From Vaginimicrobium propionicum (GTDB lineage Bacteria; Actinomycetota; Actinomycetes; Propionibacteriales; Propionibacteriaceae), in NCBI RefSeq assembly GCF_900155645.1, contig NZ_LT706985.1, forward strand, positions 1,350,051 to 1,414,050: a DNA stretch of 64,000 nucleotides, in the 5' to 3' direction. Shown here in pieces: positions 23,364-33,000 of this stretch (positions are counted from its first letter, which is position 1; each line of letters opens with the position of its first letter). A model generated the notes under the pieces. The model had not been told where the DNA came from and ran no database searches. It saw nothing but the letters and a program-made list of their open reading frames with translations. The position numbers were made by a program, and so were the translations under genes.

Positions 23364-26012
23364 GTGACCGAAAAGTACATTTACGCTCTGTCCGAGGGCA
23401 ATGCGTCAATGAAGCCGCTTCTTGGCGGGAAAGGTGCTGGCCTGGCCGAAATGACTCGGCTCGGTGTACCCGTCCCCGATGGCTTCACCGTAACGACTCA
23501 GGCTTGCGTCAAATCTATGAACAATAATGGCGAGTGGCCGGAAGGTTTGCGCGGACAAATCGAGGATGCGCTACATGCCTTCGAAGATCGGGTCGGGCGC
23601 AAACTAGGCTGCAGCGAAAAGCCGCTGCTGGTTTCGGTTCGTTCCGGGGCGGTCGTTTCGATGCCTGGCATGATGGACACCATTCTTAACCTCGGCATCA
23701 ACGACGATACCGTGCAGGCCATCGCTGCTGAAGCTAATAACGAGCGCTTCGCGTGGGACTGCTACCGTCGTTTCATTCAAATGTACGGCGAGGTCGTTGA
23801 GGGTGTGCCAGCTCACGCCTACGAGGACGCTTTGACGGCTATGAAAGACGCCCGTGGCGCGAAGGCTGATACTGACCTAACCGCCGACGACCTACGTGAG
23901 TTGGTTGCCGAATTCAAGCAAATTAGCGACGAGGCTTTGGGCGGATCTTGGACGAACGACCCGATCGAGCAACTGATGCGCGCTGTTGACGCCGTATTCC
24001 GCTCTTGGGGTAACCCACGCGCTGATGTTTACCGCAAGGCGAACGGTATTTCTCGCGACCTGGGTACTGCCGTCAACGTCATGCAGATGGTATTCGGTAA
24101 CCGTGGCGACACTTCGGCTACTGGCGTGTGCTTCACCCGTAACCCATCAACTGGCGACAAGGGACTATTCGGCGAGTTCTTGGTTAACGCCCAGGGTGAG
24201 GACGTCGTTGCTGGTATCCGCACCCCACGCCCGTTGGCTGAGATGAAAGAAGTGCTGCCCGAGGCCTACGCTCACCTGCTGGACAATATGGCCAAAATGG
24301 AAGCCCACTACAAGGACATGCAGGATATGGAGTTCACCATCGAGAATGGCGAACTTTATATGCTCCAAACCCGTAATGGTAAGCGCACCGCTGCTGCCGC
24401 GTTGAAGATCGCCGGCGATCTAGTGGATGAGGGCGTCATCGACAAGGAAGAAGCGCTGCGCCGTATTGAACCAGCACAACTCGATCAGCTACTACACCCG
24501 GCTATCGACCCGAATCACACCGCTCAGGCGATCACCAAGGGGCTACCAGCTTCTCCTGGCGCTGCTGTTGGCGAGATCGTTTTTGACGCTGACACCGCTG
24601 CCGCTCGCGGCGAGAAGGGTGAGAATGTCATTCTGGTTCGCTACGAAACGACTCCGGACGATATTCATGGCGTTTTGGAAGCTCAAGGTGTGTTGACCGC
24701 TCATGGCGGTATGACTTCTCACGCCGCTGTGGTGGCTCGCGGATTCGGCAAGCCGTGCGTTTCTGGCGCGACCGACATTAAACTCGATGTTGTTGGCAAG
24801 AAACTAACTATCGGCGATACCACCTATTGCGAGGGTGACGTACTTACCCTAAATGGTTCTACTGGTGAGGTATTTGGCGAAGCTCTAGAACTTATCCCGC
24901 CGCAGATCAACGAGGACTTCCAGCGAGTAGTTAAGTGGGCTGATGAAGTTCGTACCATGGGTGTACGCGCTAATGCTGACAACCATGACGACGCTGCTAA
25001 GGCTCGCGAGCTAGGCGCTGAAGGTATCGGCCTGTGCCGTACTGAGCACATGTTTATGGCTGCTGACCGGCTTCCGGCCGTGCGCAAGATGATTCTTGCG
25101 GAGAATGCCGAACAGCGTGCTGCTGCCCTAGAAGAGATCCTGCCGATGCAGCAGGCCGACTTTGAGGGTATCTTCACTGCGATGAAGGGGCTGCCGGTTA
25201 CTGTGCGCCTGCTTGACCCGCCGCTACACGAGTTCTTGCCTGATCTGACCGAACAGTCATTGAAGGTTCAGGAGATGGAGCTGACGAATGCTCCTGCCGC
25301 CGAGCTAGCCGAAGCCCGTCAGACTTTGGCTCAGGTCAAGAAACTGCACGAGCAGAACCCGATGCTTGGTACCCGTGGCTGCCGTCTAGCCATGCTTTAC
25401 CCAGAGATTCCGGCTATGCAGACTCGCGCCATCATTCGTGCCGCGTTGGCTGTGCTGGAGCGCGAAGGTGAGACCGTCGGCGTCGAAATTATGATTCCGT
25501 TGGTCAGCTTGGAAACTGAAATTACTCGTCAACGCGAGATTGTTGAGAGCACCGTTCAGGACGAGCTTAGGCAGGCTGGTAAGAGCCTGGAGTACACCAT
25601 CGGCACCATGATTGAGCTGCCGCGTGCTGCCCTATTGGCTGATCGGATTGCCGATCACGCTGACTTCTTCAGCTTCGGCACCAACGACTTGACTCAAACC
25701 ACTTTGGGCATCAGCCGTGACGATGCAGAGAACGGTTTCCTCACCGACTACGTGGTAGATCACGTGCTGCCACGTAACCCATTCGAGTCCGTCGACAAGG
25801 ATGGGGTTGGCCAATTGGTGCGCATGGGCGTCGAGCGTGGTCGCCAGACCAACCCGAAGCTCAAGTGCGGTGTCTGCGGTGAGCATGGTGGCGACCCGGC
25901 CTCCATCGAGTTCTTCCAGGGCGCTGGATTGAGCTACGTATCCTGCTCGCCATTCCGTGTTCCGATCGCCCGTTTCGCTGCCGCCAAGGCCGCTATGGAC
26001 GCCAAGAACTAA
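23364..26012 (+). CDS. ppdK: Pyruvate,phosphate dikinase
   Basis: 882 residues from GTG 23364, selected because GAAGGAG lies 6-12 bases upstream; the longer frame start at 23325 lacks a site. Order: ATP-grasp (GGKGAGLAEMTRLG near the start; RSGAVVSMPGMMDT), the swivelling phospho-His domain GGMTSHAAVVARGFG with the regulatory Thr before the His, and the PEP/pyruvate barrel ending with CGVCGEHGGDP. It interconverts pyruvate, ATP and phosphate with PEP, AMP and PPi. Strong codon bias (regular use of C/G-ending codons) suggests high expression. Control by the upstream DUF299 protein is expected. Confidence 0.97.
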   Translation: MTEKYIYALSEGNASMKPLLGGKGAGLAEMTRLGVPVPDGFTVTTQACVKSMNNNGEWPEGLRGQIEDALHAFEDRVGRKLGCSEKPLLVSVRSGAVVSMPGMMDTILNLGINDDTVQAIAAEANNERFAWDCYRRFIQMYGEVVEGVPAHAYEDALTAMKDARGAKADTDLTADDLRELVAEFKQISDEALGGSWTNDPIEQLMRAVDAVFRSWGNPRADVYRKANGISRDLGTAVNVMQMVFGNRGDTSATGVCFTRNPSTGDKGLFGEFLVNAQGEDVVAGIRTPRPLAEMKEVLPEAYAHLLDNMAKMEAHYKDMQDMEFTIENGELYMLQTRNGKRTAAAALKIAGDLVDEGVIDKEEALRRIEPAQLDQLLHPAIDPNHTAQAITKGLPASPGAAVGEIVFDADTAAARGEKGENVILVRYETTPDDIHGVLEAQGVLTAHGGMTSHAAVVARGFGKPCVSGATDIKLDVVGKKLTIGDTTYCEGDVLTLNGSTGEVFGEALELIPPQINEDFQRVVKWADEVRTMGVRANADNHDDAAKARELGAEGIGLCRTEHMFMAADRLPAVRKMILAENAEQRAAALEEILPMQQADFEGIFTAMKGLPVTVRLLDPPLHEFLPDLTEQSLKVQEMELTNAPAAELAEARQTLAQVKKLHEQNPMLGTRGCRLAMLYPEIPAMQTRAIIRAALAVLEREGETVGVEIMIPLVSLETEITRQREIVESTVQDELRQAGKSLEYTIGTMIELPRAALLADRIADHADFFSFGTNDLTQTTLGISRDDAENGFLTDYVVDHVLPRNPFESVDKDGVGQLVRMGVERGRQTNPKLKCGVCGEHGGDPASIEFFQGAGLSYVSCSPFRVPIARFAAAKAAMDAKN

Positions 26013-26027
26013 CCACTACTAAATATT

Positions 26028-26059
26028 CGGGGCGCTCTGATTCATTTCAGGGCGCCCCG
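26028..26059 (+). terminator. Hairpin after ppdK
   Basis: Perfect 13-bp arms CGGGGCGCTCTGA/TCAGGGCGCCCCG with a 6-base loop TTCATT, 16 bases after the ppdK stop. The T-run is poor, so termination may need help, but stem strength and position fit. Confidence 0.7.
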
Positions 26060-26188
26060 AACCATGCCCACACATGCTTGAAGAAGCGAGCCGGATCGCC
26101 TTCGGCTCGTCCTAACATTCACGTTAGCGTTAGAGGGGCTTGGCGTCGGGGTTGCTAGATTTGAGTAAAGCTCAAAAAGGAGACTGCA

Positions 26189-27160
26189 ATGGCGATGGAT
26201 CCCGGCCCGCGTCGGTTAACCTATTCAACTGGCGATTGGCTGGCTATTGCTGGCCCAACCTCTCTAGTGCTGCTGCCCCCCGAAATGCCGACGCTAGCTG
26301 GCCTACATCAACGCTTGTGGGAAGCAGTTTTAGCACAATCATCTGCCCAAGAGCTGAAACAATTATTGGCGGCACTCGGGGCAGCGAATCTACCCTCTCA
26401 GGCAGTGTTTTCTTGGGATAGCGAAAAGATTGACGTCCTAATACGCGGCAATATCACTATTTTGGACGCGGACACTCACGTCACGGTGGCTGCCGGCAAC
26501 GCGGATTCTTGGGTAACAACCCAACTTAGCGGCCAACGATATTTACTAAATCTCGGCAATTCTTCTCAACACCTACCTTTACTGGCTGGAGGCGTCAGAG
26601 TCGGAGAGCTGATGATTAGCTCAAACCTCACACCAACCCGCATCGAACCGACACAAGTGTTAGGCGCCATGACACCATATGCACCCGGCCAATCCCCTAT
26701 CGAGATGCCGCCGGGCGAAAACTCGAGACCTGACGACTTATCGGAATTATTCCAGTTAGCTTGGCAAGCAAATGATGACTTGGGTAACGGCTGGCATGTT
26801 GCGGCACGCGAGGACGTATCCACTGAGGTACGGCAACTGGTTCTGGAGCTGGCCGACCAAGACCCGATAATGATTGATGAGGATATTTTGGTTGGCCGCG
26901 CACCCCAAAACCAGCCTGATATCACGGCTCGTCTGGTGAAAGTATTAAGCCCAAACCATGACATTTCCCGTATTCATCTGCTAATTCAGCCTCATGAGAA
27001 GGGTGCGCTGGTCACCGATTTAGCTTCCACAAATGGCACAAAACTAACGAATAGCCAGGGGCAACAAGTTCAGTTAACCCCCAACGAGCCGACTTTAGTT
27101 TCTGCTGGAGATCAGCTAGATATTGGCGACGGACAAATTTTGTGTTTCCGTCAACTCTAG
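26189..27160 (+). CDS. FHA-domain protein
   Basis: 323 residues; ATG 26189 with AAGGAG upstream. The FHA domain is at about 228-320: ILVGRAP, SRIHLLI and LASTNGTKL with the phosphothreonine-binding Arg, Ser-Arg-x-His and Asn. The N-terminal 220 residues are unlike any family recognised, mixed alpha/beta with a proline-rich joint near 165-180. FHA proteins bind phosphothreonine on Ser/Thr-kinase targets, as in actinobacterial envelope control. Its TAG shares bases with the stop of dcd on the other strand. Confidence 0.8.
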   Translation: MAMDPGPRRLTYSTGDWLAIAGPTSLVLLPPEMPTLAGLHQRLWEAVLAQSSAQELKQLLAALGAANLPSQAVFSWDSEKIDVLIRGNITILDADTHVTVAAGNADSWVTTQLSGQRYLLNLGNSSQHLPLLAGGVRVGELMISSNLTPTRIEPTQVLGAMTPYAPGQSPIEMPPGENSRPDDLSELFQLAWQANDDLGNGWHVAAREDVSTEVRQLVLELADQDPIMIDEDILVGRAPQNQPDITARLVKVLSPNHDISRIHLLIQPHEKGALVTDLASTNGTKLTNSQGQQVQLTPNEPTLVSAGDQLDIGDGQILCFRQL

Positions 27161-27765
27161 AGATTCTCGACTGGATAGTCCTCAACGGGCGGCACCGGGG
27201 TGCGGGTGAAATTGATGTGCGAGCGTGAGGCCGTCGGGCCACGCTGGCCTTGATAGTGGGAACCAGTAGTTTTTGACCCGTACGGGTGAGCCGCTGGCGA
27301 GGACAGCTGGAAGAAACATAGCTGGCCGACTTTCATACCTGGATACAGTTTCAACGGCAGCGTAGACATATTCGATAGCTCTAGCGTGATGTGGCCGTTA
27401 AAACCAGGGTCAATGAAGCCAGCAGTGGAGTGCGTTAACAAACCTAAACGACCAAGCGAAGATTTACCTTCTAACCTGGCAGCAATATCGTCTGGCAAGG
27501 TGACATATTCGTAGGTTGCCCCGAGGACGAACTCCCCTGGGTGTAGCACGAATGGGTCGTCACCAGCGGGGGAAACTAACCGCGTTAGTTCAGATTGTTC
27601 GGCTGCCGGGTCAATGACGGCGTAGCGGTGATTTTCGAAGATCCGAAAATAGCGGTCTAAGCGCACATCGATACTTGAGGGTTGTACGAGCGAAGCGTCC
27701 CACGGGGTGAGGCTTACTCGTCCTGATTCAACTTGGCGCAGAATGTCACGATCCGACAAAAGCAT
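27157..27765 (-). CDS. dcd: Bifunctional dCTP deaminase/dUTPase
   Basis: 202 residues from ATG 27765; the upstream in-frame Met is rejected because the family starts MLLSDRDI. Motifs [27 protein letters not shown] and [15 protein letters not shown] follow the mycobacterial and Methanocaldococcus bifunctional type, and the tail [11 protein letters not shown] matches. It turns dCTP directly into dUMP, feeding thymidylate synthesis and avoiding free dUTP. Single gene, tail-to-tail with the FHA gene. Confidence 0.94.
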   Translation of the reverse strand: MLLSDRDILRQVESGRVSLTPWDASLVQPSSIDVRLDRYFRIFENHRYAVIDPAAEQSELTRLVSPAGDDPFVLHPGEFVLGATYEYVTLPDDIAARLEGKSSLGRLGLLTHSTAGFIDPGFNGHITLELSNMSTLPLKLYPGMKVGQLCFFQLSSPAAHPYGSKTTGSHYQGQRGPTASRSHINFTRTPVPPVEDYPVENL

Positions 27766-27841
27766 GAAGCTAAATCTAGCCTTCAAGCAGGGCTTTCTCG
27801 ACTTGGCAGCAAAAATCAAGGCTCTTTGGCGCGGTATTTCA

Positions 27842-29275
27842 TCAGTTTTGGCTTAGGGCAGGCAGGGCGATAGTAAAAACTGCACCGTGATCATTGGCTA
27901 CCTGAACTGTGCCTCCATGAGCTTGGACTATCGCAGCCACAATAGCCAGGCCTAGGCCTGTCGAGCCTTCATCGCAGTGAGCGCGGGCGACATCTGCCCT
28001 GGCGAAGCGTTCAAAGACGTGTGGCAGCAAAGTCTCAGCGATACCTGGACCATCGTCTGCCACGCGCAAGAACACCTGCTCAGGGGTTGTAGTGACACTT
28101 GTGGTGACGGTGGTTGATGCAGGAGTGTGTTTGCGAGCGTTGCCCAGCAAGTTAGCTATCACCTGATAGAGCCTGGACGGGTCAGCGTTAACCATCACCG
28201 GCTCACTTGGTAACTGCATTAGCCAATGATGGTCGGGGGCGGCAACTTGCGCGTCCGAGACTGCGTTGAGCACTAGCTCAACCAAATCGACCTGCTGAAA
28301 TTGCACTGGCTGACGATTATCTAACCTAGCCAGCAGCAACATATCCTCAACTAGGCGGCTCATTCTTTTAGACTCGGAGTCGATACGAGTGACTGCGTTG
28401 GACATATTGGCTGTTAGCTCTGCGCCATTCATGCCCATCAGCTCGGCATAGCCTCTAATCGCAGCCAATGGATTGCGTAACTCATGGCTGGCGTCAGCAA
28501 CAAATTGACGAATTCGCTGCTCGGAATCTTGTCTGGTTTTCAGTGAATCTTCGACGTGATCCAACATGGTGTTGAAAGCGGTTGATACGCGGTCAACCTC
28601 ATCGTCAGACTCACCGCTTGCCGGCACGCGAATGTCTAAATCGACTTCACCTTCATCAAGGGGTAAATCAGCTACCTGCGTAGCAACCCCGACTAATTCA
28701 TTTAGGGGTCGCAGCGAATTGCTTACTATTCGGTGAGCCCCGAAAACTGCGACACCAACAGCGACGACCCCGATCAGTGCCTCGCACAATAGGACGCTTA
28801 ACACGAGCCGATCTGCGCTAGCCGTCGGTATGGCGACATAGGTGGCACCGTTTGGCACCTCAACGCACAAGATTCGGTAATTACCGTAGCCAGCTAGATT
28901 TTGGGTGTGGGCGCGGGCGTCACAAGTGGTCTTTAACACTTGGGAAGCCTTATCCCCAGCAGGAGCGTCAAAACCGTAATCAGTGACTTCTTGACCCTGC
29001 AAACCCTCCGGCTGGCTAATAACCACCATCGAGCCACCCGGCAAACCGCCAACCCGCAGCCGATCAATATCAACAGTGATTCTCCCTGGTTCAACCCGCA
29101 GCACATTATGCAGTTTCTGGTCGATGTCATTAAGCAGTAGTTGCCTAATAACCGCCGTCGAAAGCAGCGAAAGCAACACTGCTACCACCGCAACAACAGC
29201 ACCGATCCTCCTGGTCAACCGGCGCTGTAACCGTCCTGGACGCGAGAGTGGTTCACTCAGCAGGTTTGATGACAT
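27842..29275 (-). CDS. Two-component sensor histidine kinase
   Basis: 477 residues from ATG 29275. Two membrane segments (about 22-45 and 160-185) enclose an extracytoplasmic sensor; then HAMP, the H-box [19 protein letters not shown]-box [11 protein letters not shown], and G-boxes [10 protein letters not shown] and [13 protein letters not shown]. The receptor is of unknown signal. Its start lies within the end of the response-regulator gene, so the two are coupled (TcrA/TcrY- or PrrAB-like by architecture). Confidence 0.92.
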   Translation of the reverse strand: MSSNLLSEPLSRPGRLQRRLTRRIGAVVAVVAVLLSLLSTAVIRQLLLNDIDQKLHNVLRVEPGRITVDIDRLRVGGLPGGSMVVISQPEGLQGQEVTDYGFDAPAGDKASQVLKTTCDARAHTQNLAGYGNYRILCVEVPNGATYVAIPTASADRLVLSVLLCEALIGVVAVGVAVFGAHRIVSNSLRPLNELVGVATQVADLPLDEGEVDLDIRVPASGESDDEVDRVSTAFNTMLDHVEDSLKTRQDSEQRIRQFVADASHELRNPLAAIRGYAELMGMNGAELTANMSNAVTRIDSESKRMSRLVEDMLLLARLDNRQPVQFQQVDLVELVLNAVSDAQVAAPDHHWLMQLPSEPVMVNADPSRLYQVIANLLGNARKHTPASTTVTTSVTTTPEQVFLRVADDGPGIAETLLPHVFERFARADVARAHCDEGSTGLGLAIVAAIVQAHGGTVQVANDHGAVFTIALPALSQN

Positions 29276-29972
29276 AACCGGCACCACGCAAAGTGTGAAT
29301 CATTGGTTTGCGTCCCGCATCAATTTTTTTACGTAAATAGGAAATATATAACTCAACAACATTGGCTTGACCACCGAAATCGTATTGCCACACGCGATCT
29401 AGAATCTGAGCTTTCGACAAAACGCGACGCGGATTGCGCATTAAATAACGCAATAACTCAAATTCGGTGTTGGTCAGTTGAATATCGTCGCCGCCGCGAG
29501 TCACTTCATGCGAATCTTCGTCGAGGACGAGATCCCCCACCACAAGTTGCGAGTCTGACTGCACCGCTACCGCACCAGAGCGACGTAACAAAGCCCGAAG
29601 TCTAGCAATTAGTTCCTCCAAACTGAACGGTTTGGTCACATAGTCGTCGCCGCCAGCCGTCAGACCGTTAATGCGATCCTCGACACCGTCTTTTGCGGTT
29701 AAGAAAATGACTGGCAGGCTAGGCTGGTCTGCTCGAATTCGACGCATCACCTCAAGCCCGTCGAAATCGGGCAGCATCATGTCCAGAATAGCGACATCAG
29801 GTTTGGTTTCCCGAGCAGCTTTAACCGCCTCTAGCCCGCTAGCAGCTGTAGTCGGCTCCCACCCCTCATAACGCAATGCCATCGACAACAATTCGGTGAT
29901 GGCCGGCTCATCGTCTACCGCCAACACCCGAATAGGTGTCCCGTCAGGACGGGTGATTGGTTCAGTTTGCAT
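29253..29972 (-). CDS. OmpR-family response regulator
   Basis: 239 residues from ATG 29972 with GGGAG upstream (an earlier Met lies at 30026). Receiver domain: acidic VDDEPAITE, phospho-acceptor Asp near residue 64 in PDVAILDMMLPDFDG, Thr/Lys in FLTAKDG. The C-terminal winged helix has VTRGGDDIQLTNTEFELLRYLM and ends YVIKPAE. It is transcribed first, ahead of the kinase. Confidence 0.94.
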   Translation of the reverse strand: MQTEPITRPDGTPIRVLAVDDEPAITELLSMALRYEGWEPTTAASGLEAVKAARETKPDVAILDMMLPDFDGLEVMRRIRADQPSLPVIFLTAKDGVEDRINGLTAGGDDYVTKPFSLEELIARLRALLRRSGAVAVQSDSQLVVGDLVLDEDSHEVTRGGDDIQLTNTEFELLRYLMRNPRRVLSKAQILDRVWQYDFGGQANVVELYISYLRKKIDAGRKPMIHTLRGAGYVIKPAE

Positions 29973-30078
29973 AGCTTCTCCCAGGTGATTGCTAACGCAA
30001 CTATTGTGGTCAATTAAACAAATCAAAGCCTATGTGTTAGCTGTGAACAAGCTGTGTATTTGCGGTAATTCGGGTGCG

Positions 30079-33000
30079 CTAAGACTCGTCAGCAGGGAGT
30101 TTGAGATCAGTCACCGGAATAATATTGAGTTTCCGCATCGCATTTGCGGCACGCTCACTAACCTCACCAGCACCCACGCCAGCTTGAATAAATTCTCTAG
30201 TTTCCCGACTCTCAAATTCGTCCGCATCTGACCAGTCAGCAAGAGTGGCAGAGGTACCGGCCATCTTGTGCGCGGTGGCTATCATCAGCTTAATTCTGTT
30301 TAGCTGATTCACCTCGGAAGCACCAGGGTCATAGTCGATAGAAACGAGGTTAGCTTGAGGATATAGCTTGCGCACTTGCTTGAACATGCCACGCCCAATC
30401 ACGTGATTAGGTAGACAAGCGAAAGGCTGGGCACAAATAACATTGGGGACTTGGTGCTTTATTAGCTCAATGATTTCGCCACATAACAGCCAACCCTCGC
30501 CCGCTTGAGTGCCGACGCTAAGCACCTCTTCGGCCCAGGAACGTAACTGCGTAATTTTCGCCGGCACATCGAATTTACCGCCGGTGGCTCGCAAAGCATT
30601 GCGCATCGGTTTTTCGTATTGCTCAATCAACCAGATACCGAATTTCTTGGCGAATCGTCCCATAGGCGTGCCGGTGCCAAAGTTTTCTCGCTGGAAATCT
30701 CCGGTGGCCATGGTCTGCAAGAAGAATCCTGACAATCCAGGCAGGACGGCTTCGCAGCCTTCTTCTTCAATCACCCGCACGGCGTCATTGTTTGCGTCCG
30801 GCTGGAACTTGACGAGAATCTCACCAACCACCCCTACACGTGGTTTGCGAGCAATATCCAGCAGCGGCAATTCGTCGAATTCTTTGACAATATTTTTCAC
30901 CAGCCAGGTGTAGCCAACACGACGACCCAGGGTTGAGGAGAAACCATTATTTTCGAAAAATTCTTGAGTAATAGCGTCCCAACGTCGATATAAATTCATC
31001 GCCGAGTTTTCATCACGTTCATATGGTCGCACTCTCAACAGCACATTTTGCAGCAAGTCACCAAGCACTAAGGCTTGAATAGCTCTATGCAACATCCCCA
31101 CATTCATCTTGAAACCTGGGTTTTGCTCAAGGCCTTGGGCGCTAATAGCCAACACCGGAACCTGCCCGAAACCAGCGTCCGACAAGCCTTTTCGCAATAG
31201 CCCAAGATAGTTTGTGGCGCGACACATGCCGCCTGTTTGAGTGATAGCGACAGTCGATTTATCAGGGTCACCTTCGCCGGAGATGAACTTATTTATTAGC
31301 TGCCCGATAACCATGATTGCCGGATAACAAGCGTCATTGTGGACGTATTTCAGCCCGACCTCGATATCCTCGCGGCTGGCATGCTCTAAAACCTCAACAT
31401 TCATACCGCTACGTTTGAATATCGGCCCCAACATTCTGAAATGAATAGGCGACATTTGCGGAGCATAGACAGTGTGAGTTTTACGCTCCGCAACCCCGAA
31501 TACTGGCCAATTGCCGGTGGTGTCGACGTCTTGGCTAGGACGCACCCAGCGGCGCTCAGCGGTGGCAGCCTGCAATGATCGCAAGCGGATTTTCGCAGCA
31601 CCTAGATTAGAGACTTCGTCGATTTTCAGAACGGTGTAGACGTCGCCCTCACGTTCCAAGATTTCTTGCACCTGGTCGGTGGTTATCGCGTCCACCCCAC
31701 ACCCGAAACTGTTCAACTGAACGAGTGACATATCCGCCTCGTTGGCCACGATATTTGCCGCCTCATACAGTCTGGTGTGATAAACCCACTGGTCACGCAC
31801 CCGCAATGGCCTTGGCAGGGTTGACGAATCTAGCCCGGACGTCAGCGCGTCCTCGCTTAAGACCACCATGCCCAGCGAATTGATGACTTGTGGAATACCG
31901 TGATTGATTTCCGGGTCTACATGGTAGGGACGCCCGGCTAACACGATGATTCTCATGCCGCGTTCGCGCGCGTACTGAATCGCGCGATCACCCTCAGCCT
32001 TAATATCGGCTGCTACTTGAGCTAATTCCTCGTAGCCAGCCGCCACTGCGGCCTTAGCTTCAGCCAAATTCACATCCCAATCAGCAAAGATTTCAACTAG
32101 CCGCTCAGCTAATTTATCGGGATTATCGAGGTTAACGAAGGGGTCAAGGAAACGCACCCCCTCATCCTGGAGACGTTCCATATTTTTAGCTAAAACTTGT
32201 GGATAGAACGCGACTATCGGGCAGTTGAAGTTATTATCCGCATCCGAAAACTGTTTGCGCTCATAGTTAACGCACGGCATGAAGATAGTTGTAACGCCCT
32301 TATTAAGCAACCATTCGATGTGCCCGTGAGCCAGTTTTGCGGGGTAACAGACATTCTCTGATGGAATCGATTCCATGCCCTCGGCAAATAGTTCATGAGA
32401 AGAGCGAGACGAAACCATCACCTTGAAACCGAGTTTTGTCAAGATGGTGAACCACAGCGGATAGTCCTCATACATCCCAAGTGCCCTAGGGATTCCTATC
32501 TCTCCCCTAGTGGCGGCCTTATCAGTGAGCCTGCGGTAGCCAAATATCCGCTTGTACTTGTAATCGTAAAGATTCGGCGTAGCAATTTTTGCTGGTTTCG
32601 CCTCAAGAGATGCGCCGCGTTCGCAGCGGTTGCCCGATACATGACGTGAACCGTCATCAAAACGGGTGATGGTTAGTTTGCAATGGTTTTGGCACAGTTT
32701 GCAGACTCGCTGCGCACTTTCCACACTGAACCCGTCCAAATCACGGGAGACCATCGCTGAAACTTGGCCAACCACCCAATGATTACGCGCTGTCAAGGCT
32801 GCCCCGTAAGCCCCCATCAGCCCAGCAATATTTGGGCGAGTAACGTTAACGCCGGTCAGCAACTCGAAAGCTCTCAACACAGCATCGTTTAAGAAAGTGC
32901 CACCTTGAACGACGACATGATCACCCAATTCTGCCGTGTCTCGCAGCTTCATCACCTTATATAAAGCATTCCTGACAACGGAATACGACAGTCCAGCAGA

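Noticed and set aside
23210-23527. 105-residue frame over the ppdK start
   Set aside because: Shadow of ppdK and its leader in another frame.
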